From Psychrobacillus sp042885655 (lineage in GTDB: Bacteria; Bacillota; Bacilli; Bacillales_A; Planococcaceae), in assembly GCF_042885655.1 (NCBI RefSeq), contig NZ_JBHVRO010000003.1, positions 186,001 to 250,000 on the forward strand: a stretch of 64,000 nucleotides of DNA, in the 5' to 3' direction. Numbering within the stretch: the stretch's first letter is position 1; each line of letters starts with the position of its first letter. The notes under the pieces were generated by a model. The model made no database searches and was not told the origin of the DNA. It saw nothing but the letters and a program-made list of their open reading frames with translations. Both the position numbers and the translations under genes were made by a program. Below are positions 58,458 to 64,000 of the stretch, piece after piece.

Positions 58458-58877
58458 TTAAATGCTTGGGCAATCCTCAGCTGAAGGGGAGTAGAAGCAG
58501 TGTGCTTTAAAACGTCCAGTGTTCCATTGGTTAAACCACTGAGCAGGGCAATCTCCACCTGGGTCAAAAAACCATAAAGAACGCTCTCCAGGATGAAAAC
58601 GTTCTCCGTTAATCACACGCCTTGCGAGTTTTCTATCACTCTCCCGTGCACGCTGATAAAAATACGATTTTGTTGTTGCTTCAAATCCACCGGGACTCTG
58701 AAAAACCATATCTTCCAAATTGTGGACATTTTTGAAGTCTAAGCAGTCAGCACGAACTCGGTTTACTCCAACATTTCCGACCAGTAGCATTCCAAGATCT
58801 CCATCACCTTCCGCTTCTGCACGCATTAATCTTGCAAGTAAATCCAATTCTTTCGCCGTAGAACGAACTACTGCCAA
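58458..58877 (-). CDS. cwlJ: Spore cortex-lytic enzyme CwlJ
   Basis: A 139-residue hydrolase of the SleB/CwlJ family: LARLMRAEAEGDGDLGMLLV (catalytic Glu about 20), VGNVGVNRV and WFFDPGGDCPAQWF. It degrades cortex peptidoglycan at germination. There is no signal peptide, as usual for CwlJ. The TTG start follows AGGAGGTGATG. It is first in the cwlJ-gerQ operon. Confidence 0.95.
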   Translation of the reverse strand: MAVVRSTAKELDLLARLMRAEAEGDGDLGMLLVGNVGVNRVRADCLDFKNVHNLEDMVFQSPGGFEATTKSYFYQRARESDRKLARRVINGERFHPGERSLWFFDPGGDCPAQWFNQWNTGRFKAHCFYSPSAEDCPSI

Positions 58878-58895
58878 TACATCACCTCCTACAAT

Positions 58896-58925
58896 ACACT
58901 ATGCAATGAATTGGAACATAATACC
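58896..58925 (-). promoter_or_regulatory. Possible SigE-type promoter of cwlJ
   Basis: On the minus strand GGTATTAT and CATAGTGT are separated by 14 bp, similar to the mother-cell sigma-E pattern. It ends 19 bp before the TTG start. B. subtilis cwlJ is SigE-dependent. Confidence 0.35.
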
Positions 58926-58945
58926 CTAAAGCAATCAGGGCAAAT

Positions 58946-58971
58946 AAAAAAGACTGCATTAAATGCAGTCA
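58946..58971 (-). terminator. Rho-independent terminator of hemQ
   Basis: GACTGCATT-A-AATGCAGTC with TTTTTT after it on the minus strand. The loop is short if the stem is fully paired. Confidence 0.75.
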
Positions 58972-58979
58972 GATACTGA

Positions 58980-59729
58980 TTAAATATTAAAAAACTCTCC
59001 ACGTTTTTCGCCAGCAAGGATTGTCCCGATAAAGAAGGAACCGAATTCTGCATAGCGCGCACTTACTTCATCAAAACGCATTTCATAAACTAATTTCTTA
59101 AACTGAAGAACATCATCTGAGAATAAAGTTACGCCCCATTCGAAATCGTCGAAGCCAACTGAACCGGAAATGATTTGTTTTACTTTACCCGCATAGCCGC
59201 GACCAATTTTTCCGTGGCTCGCCATAAGTGCACGACGATCCTCCATTGAAAGCATATACCAGTTATCTTCGCCATTGCGACGTTTGTCCATTGGATAGAA
59301 GCAAATGTATTGTGAACGTTGAAGTTCTGGATATAAACGAGCACGTACATGTGGATTTTGATACGGATCTTCGTTGGATTCACCTGCTAAGTAGTTAGAT
59401 AATTCAACTACGGAAACATAAGAATAAGCAGGGATGGTGAAGTCGGCAATCGTTAGTTTATTAAATTTAGCTTCTATTTCCTGAAGTTCGTCAATTGTTG
59501 GGCGCAATGTCATTAACATGAAGTCTGCTTTTTGGCCAACGATTGTGTAAAATGCATGTGCACCTGTTTTGGCATCATCTGCGTGTTGTAATTCATCTAA
59601 AAATGCGACAAATTCATCTGTTGCTTGTTTTCGAAGTTCTGGATCTATTTGTTTCCATGATGTCCAGTCCATTTGGCGGAAATCATGTAAAACGTACCAA
59701 CCATCTAGTGTTATTGCTGCTTCATTCAT
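58980..59729 (-). CDS. hemQ: Coproheme decarboxylase HemQ
   Basis: A 249-residue chlorite dismutase-family protein. Conserved parts are LDGWYVLHDFRQMDW at the N-terminus, YICFYPMDKRRNGEDNWY (catalytic Tyr and Lys) and SHGKIGRGYAGKVKQ (proximal His), then GFDDFEWGV. It makes heme b from coproheme in Gram-positive bacteria. ATG 59729 follows AAAGGAGTG; the longer frame begins in the RBS. It is divergent from pta, as in B. subtilis (ywfI/ywfJ). Confidence 0.95.
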   Translation of the reverse strand: MNEAAITLDGWYVLHDFRQMDWTSWKQIDPELRKQATDEFVAFLDELQHADDAKTGAHAFYTIVGQKADFMLMTLRPTIDELQEIEAKFNKLTIADFTIPAYSYVSVVELSNYLAGESNEDPYQNPHVRARLYPELQRSQYICFYPMDKRRNGEDNWYMLSMEDRRALMASHGKIGRGYAGKVKQIISGSVGFDDFEWGVTLFSDDVLQFKKLVYEMRFDEVSARYAEFGSFFIGTILAGEKRGEFFNI

Positions 59730-59881
59730 TGAGGAAGACACTCCTTTTAATTAAAAATTTCGCATTTTTAGTGTATCATACAACCACCACTTTTTCCCGT
59801 TTTGCACGTATTTTCACATGACAATCTGTGACAAACTCGTGTATGCTTAAAATAGCGAGAACTTCAATAGGAGGGGCACAT

Positions 59882-60826
59882 TTGGCTGATTTATTTCAAG
59901 AAATAAAACATAAGTTAAGCGGAGCCAATATAACTATTGTATTACCCGAAGGAACAGACGAGCGAATTATAAGAGCAGCTGAAAAGCTACAAGCTGAAAG
60001 AATTATTAAACCTATCGTAATTAGTTCTTCCAAGAACATTCCTAAAAATCTTACTGTTATGGACCCCGAAACATATGAAGAAATGGACAAGCTCGTGTCG
60101 GCATTGGTAGAGCGTCGCAAAGGGAAAATCACAGAGCTTGAAGCAAGAGAGCTTTTGAAAGACGTCAATTATTTCGGAACGATGCTTGTCTATACTGGAA
60201 AAGCAAACGGTTTAGTAAGTGGAGCAGCACATACTACAGCCGAAACTGTAAGACCTGCACTTCAAATAATCAAAACAAAACCAGGCATCACGAAAACGAG
60301 CGGTGCATTTATCATGGTAAAAAATGATCTTCGTTATGTATTTGCCGATTGTGCGATTACAATTGCTCCGACAAGTGAAGAATTAGCGGAAATAGCTGTG
60401 GAAAGTGCGAAAACTGCAGCTACCTTTGGAATAAAACCAGTAGTTGCCATGCTATCCTTTTCTACAAAAGGATCTGCACACTCAGAGGAAACAGAAAAAG
60501 TGGTGAACGCAACTAAACTAGCTAAAGAATTAGCACCATCGATTACAATTGAAGGTGAATTGCAATTTGATGCAAGCATTGTTCCAGCGATCGCTGCAAG
60601 TAAAGCACCAAATGGAGAAGTAAACGGAGATGCAAATGTTTTTGTATTTCCTTCATTAGATGCTGGGAATATTGGATACAAAATTGCGCAGCGTTTAGGT
60701 GGATTCGAAGCTATCGGACCCATCCTACAAGGTTTAAACGCGCCAATAAATGATTTGTCACGTGGTTGTACAGCAGAGGATGTATACAAACTAGTTTATA
60801 TTACTGCAGCGCAAGCATTAGAATAG
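59882..60826 (+). CDS. pta: Phosphate acetyltransferase
   Basis: About 314 residues: VLPEGTDERIIRAAEKLQ (about 20-37), GLVSGAAHTTAETVRPALQI (about 120-139), VFPSLDAGNIGYKIAQRLGG (CoA/phosphate site) and the end PINDLSRGCTAEDVY. It interconverts acetyl-CoA and acetyl phosphate. The start TTG 59882 follows TAGGAGGGG; the frame is open from 59828 without a better RBS. The length is near B. subtilis Pta (323). Confidence 0.96.
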   Translation: MADLFQEIKHKLSGANITIVLPEGTDERIIRAAEKLQAERIIKPIVISSSKNIPKNLTVMDPETYEEMDKLVSALVERRKGKITELEARELLKDVNYFGTMLVYTGKANGLVSGAAHTTAETVRPALQIIKTKPGITKTSGAFIMVKNDLRYVFADCAITIAPTSEELAEIAVESAKTAATFGIKPVVAMLSFSTKGSAHSEETEKVVNATKLAKELAPSITIEGELQFDASIVPAIAASKAPNGEVNGDANVFVFPSLDAGNIGYKIAQRLGGFEAIGPILQGLNAPINDLSRGCTAEDVYKLVYITAAQALE

Positions 60827-60838
60827 GGAGTTAAATAA

Positions 60839-61681
60839 ATGTCTCAAATAGAATCTTTATTACAACAAAAAAGTTGGCGGTTTTGGGATCAATCGCTTAG
60901 TGGAAAAAGTCGATCCGCATTGGAATCGTTCGCTTCAGATGACCTACTCTGTCATTTAGTTGGACAAGGGCAATCCCCAGCAACGATTAGAACTTGGGTA
61001 CACACGAACACCGTTGTATTGGGAATACAAGATCACCGACTACCATTTGTGGAAGATGCACAGGAGTTCTTACGTACACAAGGGTTTGCTCCTATTGTGC
61101 GCAATTCGGGAGGTCTTGCAGTAGTTTTAGATGATGGGGTGCTTAATGTTTCGATTGTTCTATCGGAAAATGAGCAGTCTATTGATATTTCTACTGGTTA
61201 TGAAGTAATGCTAGAATTTGTAAGGATTTTATTTCCAGAAGCCGATGGGAAAATAGAAGCTTATGAAATTGTAGGTTCGTACTGTCCAGGTTCATATGAT
61301 TTAAGTATTGGTGGAAAGAAATTTGCTGGAATTTCGCAACGTAGACTTCGACAAGGTATCGCAGTCCAAGTTTATTTATGCATTGAAGGCAGTGGAAGCG
61401 AGAGAGCAGATTTGATTCGCCAATTTTACGAAATAGGAGTTCAAGGTGAAAACACAAAGTTTAGTTATCCAGTAATTAACCCAAAAGTGATGGCCTCTTT
61501 GAATGAACTGCTTCATACAAATTTTACAGTCGAAGATATTGTCATACGAATCCAACAAATATTACAACATTTGTCTCCAAACGTAGTGTCCCAATCTGTT
61601 ACACAAGATGAAATGGAACTCTATCAGTTTTATATGCAAAGGGTAGTAGATAGAAATAAAAAGATGCTCCAAAAAAAATAA
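60839..61681 (+). CDS. lipL: Octanoyl-[GcvH]:protein N-octanoyltransferase
   Basis: A 280-residue BPL/LplA-fold protein. The nucleophile cysteine lies in GSYCPGSYDLSIGGKKFAG (Cys about 148), followed by the lysine of GKKFAGISQRR. LipL moves octanoyl groups from GcvH to the E2 subunits in the B. subtilis lipoate relay. Length (281 in B. subtilis) and position after pta match. The RBS GGGAG precedes the ATG by normal spacing. Confidence 0.93.
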   Translation: MSQIESLLQQKSWRFWDQSLSGKSRSALESFASDDLLCHLVGQGQSPATIRTWVHTNTVVLGIQDHRLPFVEDAQEFLRTQGFAPIVRNSGGLAVVLDDGVLNVSIVLSENEQSIDISTGYEVMLEFVRILFPEADGKIEAYEIVGSYCPGSYDLSIGGKKFAGISQRRLRQGIAVQVYLCIEGSGSERADLIRQFYEIGVQGENTKFSYPVINPKVMASLNELLHTNFTVEDIVIRIQQILQHLSPNVVSQSVTQDEMELYQFYMQRVVDRNKKMLQKK

Positions 61682-61728
61682 AAACGCAAGCGCTATTATT
61701 GCCCTTACAGGCTGTATGCTTGCGCTTG
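61682..61728 (+). terminator. Hairpin after lipL
   Basis: CGCAAGC (61686-61692) can pair with GCTTGCG (61719-61725), or CAAGCGC with GCGCTTG in an alternative fold. There is no T-run. Confidence 0.35.
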
Positions 61729-61806
61729 AGTCTAGATAGAAAGATTTCGTATTTTTAACTTAAACCAAGGATTTCCAGTTGGAATCCTTATGCCACATAG
61801 ACATAT

Positions 61807-61842
61807 AACAAAATTCAGCAGGGATTGATTCCTGCTGAATGT
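61807..61842 (-). terminator. Rho-independent terminator of rsfA
   Basis: ATTCAGCAGG (61813-61822) and CCTGCTGAAT (61831-61840) form a perfect stem; TTTTGTT follows on the minus strand. Confidence 0.85.
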
Positions 61843-61844
61843 TG

Positions 61845-62468
61845 TTAAATAGTTGGTGGTTCTTTTGATACTAAGTTGCCGTTTTTCTCCATTTGAAATA
61901 CAGGTACAGATGGAATCTCTTCATCATTTAAAGTTACTAGTCGTCTTGCACGATTCATAATTTGGACGAATTGCTCGTAATCTTGTTTAATTGCAGCATT
62001 TTCTTTTTCTAGTTTTGCAAGTTCGCTTTCTAGTTTACGAATTTTTTCATTTGAGATAGTAGCCAAATGGCGATATCTCGAAATATCCGAATCGCTATGC
62101 TGTAATCGAACGAGGTATGCGATAATAATATCTATTGATAATGCAGAAACAGGAATAGAGGTTGTGCGTTCGCCGCTTTCAGCTGGTTTCGCTAAATAGA
62201 TACCATTCCCTCTTCGTCTATAGTCTTTACCTAATATCCGAAGCTTTTCTTTTCGTTCTTTTTTTGCTTCTTTTAATTCTGCTTCGTATTGATGGCGAAC
62301 GACAGCATTCCAGCGAAATCCACATGCAGCAGCTGTTCGATTTAATTCATCCCCAGCCTCTTCAAATGCATTTAATTGTGTGCTTCCTTCCCGAACGTGT
62401 CTTAGCACCATCTCTGCTAGCATTTCATCGTTTTCATCCATCCAAGCATCTTGTCTTATTTTTACCAT
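61845..62468 (-). CDS. rsfA: RsfA family prespore transcription regulator
   Basis: A 207-residue protein: a Myb/SANT-like N-terminus (RQDAWMDENDEMLAEMVLRH, then GFRWNAVVRHQYE), a flexible middle and a C-terminal coiled coil (RKLESELAKLEKENAAIKQD). RsfA fine-tunes sigma-F genes in the forespore. ATG 62468 follows GGTAGGAGG; the longer frame lies before that RBS. The position next to lipL matches ywfN in B. subtilis. Confidence 0.9.
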   Translation of the reverse strand: MVKIRQDAWMDENDEMLAEMVLRHVREGSTQLNAFEEAGDELNRTAAACGFRWNAVVRHQYEAELKEAKKERKEKLRILGKDYRRRGNGIYLAKPAESGERTTSIPVSALSIDIIIAYLVRLQHSDSDISRYRHLATISNEKIRKLESELAKLEKENAAIKQDYEQFVQIMNRARRLVTLNDEEIPSVPVFQMEKNGNLVSKEPPTI

Positions 62469-62635
62469 TTTTGTCCTCCTACCATGTTCATAGTTTCGTT
62501 GTTCTATTAACATAATGGACAACTAACTGCTCTTTTATTCACTTAAAATACACTTGATAGCAATATAAGCTTTAAGATACAATGACCTGTAGACTATTAC
62601 TATTAACGTGTTTCAGTGGAAGTCTCCTATTATAA

Positions 62636-62765
62636 AAGTGGTGAGATGGTGTCCAATGTCCAATAATGTGGAACTCTGGATGAGGTGCTGCCTCCTGTGG
62701 CAACGGCTATCGGACCTGAATTATCAGGTTTAAGCACAATTCAGAGTTTGGATACAATTACGCTG
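62636..62765. repeat. Interspersed structured element, divergent
   Basis: The segment with GAGGTGCTGCCTCCTGTGGC plus AACGGC resembles the middle of the GC-rich repeats at 13.7 and 52.1 kb but lacks the full core. Outer arms AACTCTGGAT/ATTCAGAGTT (near 62670 and 62740) could close a long stem. No gene is in this gap. Confidence 0.4.
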
Positions 62766-62795
62766 AAGCATTATTAATGAAGGAGTTGTAGAAAT

Positions 62796-63023
62796 ATGGG
62801 AAACCATTTTCGAGTTTGCGATGAATGCCAGGCAGTTAATTTAAAATCACTAATACCAAAGCTAAAGGCGATAGATCCGGAAGCAGAAATTGAAATAAAA
62901 GAATGCCAATCCTACTGCGGGCCAGGGCGAAAAAAGACGTTCGCATTTATTAATAATCGTCCAGTAGCAGCTCTTTCAGAAGACGAATTAATGGAAAAAG
63001 TACGTGCCAAACTAGAAAGGTAG
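62796..63023 (+). CDS. DUF1450 (YuzB-like) protein
   Basis: A 75-residue protein with a ferredoxin-like Cys pattern: CDECQAVN (Cys about 8 and 11) and CQSYCGPGRKKTFAFIN (Cys about 39 and 43). DUF1450 proteins such as YuzB are small, of unknown function, and may bind a metal or Fe-S cluster. The RBS AAGGAGTTG precedes the ATG. Confidence 0.85.
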   Translation: MGNHFRVCDECQAVNLKSLIPKLKAIDPEAEIEIKECQSYCGPGRKKTFAFINNRPVAALSEDELMEKVRAKLER

Positions 63024-63087
63024 GGAGTTCATTTATCCGAGCTACCATCTCCCGTGCGAAGAACAGCCGACAGTGTAATCAGAACTT

Positions 63088-63116
63088 TTGCCGCCTTTCA
63101 AAGAGCGGTTTTTTTC
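63088..63116 (+). terminator. Probable terminator
   Basis: A short stem CCGC/GCGG around CTTTCAAAGA is followed by TTTTTTTC, between the DUF1450 gene and ywfO. Confidence 0.45.
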
Positions 63117-63151
63117 TTTATAATAGAATGAATAATAATGGAGGTGGCTAA

Positions 63152-64000
63152 ATGAGCTATGCAACGCAAAAGCTTGCAGAAGAGAAAGTGTTTAAAGACC
63201 CAGTTCACCGATATATTCATGTTCGAGATCAAGTTATCTGGGATGTTATCGGAGCGAAGGAATTTCAACGACTTCGCCGGATTAAACAACTGGGAACTAC
63301 ATATCTAGTTTTTCATGGTGCAGAACATAGCCGTTTCAATCACTCTCTTGGAGTATATGAGATTGTTCGTCGAATAGTGGATGATAGTTTTAGCGGGCGT
63401 CCAGAATGGGATGCTTCTGAGAGACTAGTAGCTTTATGTGCGGCTCTTCTACATGACTTAGGACATGGTCCATTTTCACATGCCTTTGAAAATGTGTTTG
63501 GGCTAGACCATGAAAAGTTTACTGGTGCTATATTGCTTGGGGATACCGAAGTAAATGAAATATTAAAAAGAGTTAGTGAAGATTTTCCACAAAAAGTAGC
63601 GGATGTTGTTGCAAAAACATACTCAAACAAACAAGTTGTAAGCTTAATATCCAGTCAAATTGATGCGGATCGAATGGATTATTTACAGCGAGATGCTTAT
63701 TTTACAGGCGTTAGCTATGGTCATTTTGATATGGAGCGAATTTTGAGAGTCATGCGTCCTCGTGAAGATCAAGTCGTTATTAAATCAAGCGGAATGCATG
63801 CGGTAGAAGACTACATTATGAGTAGATATCAAATGTATTGGCAAGTGTATTTTCATCCAGTTTCTCGAAGTGCTGAAGTGATATTAACGAAAATCTTACA
63901 TCGTGCTAAGGCATTAAGTGAGATGGGATATGATTTTGAACAACAACCTACTCATTTTAAATCTTTCTTTGATGGAAGTTTTTCGTTGAAAGAGTATCTT
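63152..64000 (+). CDS. ywfO: HD-domain phosphohydrolase YwfO, cut by window edge
   Basis: 283 codons are visible and the frame is open at the right edge. The N-terminus PVHRYIHVRDQVIWDVI and the HD motifs HSRFNHSLGVYE (about residue 56) and LLHDLGHGPFSHAFE (about 108), with the later SSQIDADRMDYLQRDAY, mark a dGTPase-like HD protein of the YwfO group. It hydrolyses nucleotide phosphates; the exact substrate is not certain. The start ATG 63152 follows GGAGGTGG. The position near rsfA matches B. subtilis. Confidence 0.93.
   Translation, partial: MSYATQKLAEEKVFKDPVHRYIHVRDQVIWDVIGAKEFQRLRRIKQLGTTYLVFHGAEHSRFNHSLGVYEIVRRIVDDSFSGRPEWDASERLVALCAALLHDLGHGPFSHAFENVFGLDHEKFTGAILLGDTEVNEILKRVSEDFPQKVADVVAKTYSNKQVVSLISSQIDADRMDYLQRDAYFTGVSYGHFDMERILRVMRPREDQVVIKSSGMHAVEDYIMSRYQMYWQVYFHPVSRSAEVILTKILHRAKALSEMGYDFEQQPTHFKSFFDGSFSLKEYL

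Overview
This window looks like chromosomal DNA of an AT-rich, endospore-forming member of the Bacillales, most likely the Planococcaceae (Psychrobacillus, Sporosarcina or a relative). The reasons are the spore genes cwlJ, gerQ and rsfA, the bacillithiol gene bshB2, strong AGGAGG-type ribosome binding sites with many TTG and GTG starts, and a right-hand end that follows the Bacillus subtilis ywd/ywf gene order (pdxK, ung, ywdI, ywdK, gerQ, cwlJ, hemQ, pta, lipL, rsfA, ywfO). The genus is an inference. I saw no rRNA, tRNA, CRISPR array or prophage.

Layout. 1-8.1 kb: the end of an ABC-2 exporter operon, an XRE-cupin regulator divergent from a DoxX protein, a deletion relic of an IS3-family element, arsB, a GNAT acetyltransferase and several small membrane or lipoproteins, one next to a frameshifted gene. 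8.2-21.8 kb: topB; a blaI/M56 peptidase pair followed by the disulfide-forming pair bdbD/bdbC; the copper module csoR-copZ-copA with two CsoR-type operators and a YdhK-like lipoprotein; a BcrC-like phosphatase; ybaK; a YczE-like membrane protein and a P-loop protein. 22-35.3 kb: an accessory region of mostly single-gene units (uridine-kinase-like, orphan barstar, serine hydrolase, GNAT, lipoproteins, dienelactone hydrolase, HAD, ECF sigma/anti-sigma, aminoglycoside-phosphotransferase-like, TSUP exporter). Short inverted repeats with arms like TTCAACTAA/TTAGTTGAA lie between the units, and there are several broken genes.

35.5-51.9 kb: kbl and an SDR-type threonine dehydrogenase (tdh) together convert threonine to glycine. 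They are separated by about 14 kb holding an amino-sugar cluster: a five-gene Opp/Dpp-type ABC importer, a Gfo/Idh/MocA oxidoreductase between two TIM-barrel sugar isomerase/epimerase-like enzymes, a ROK regulator, a BadF-type GlcNAc kinase, nagA and nagB. No glycoside hydrolase is present. I infer import of a GlcNAc-containing glycoside, oxidation-dependent cleavage, then phosphorylation, deacetylation and deamination to fructose-6-phosphate. This cluster is the best candidate here for an undescribed pathway.

52.4-64 kb: bshB2/yojF, pdxK and the conserved ywd/ywf block. It is interrupted by a roughly 830-bp non-coding array between ywdK and gerQ in which a GAGACCAATT/GCAACCAATT motif recurs every 21 bp inside 197-bp tandem units. 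GC-rich interspersed elements sharing a 33-nt core occur near 13.7, 22.1 and 52.1 kb. The last gene, ywfO, runs off the right edge.
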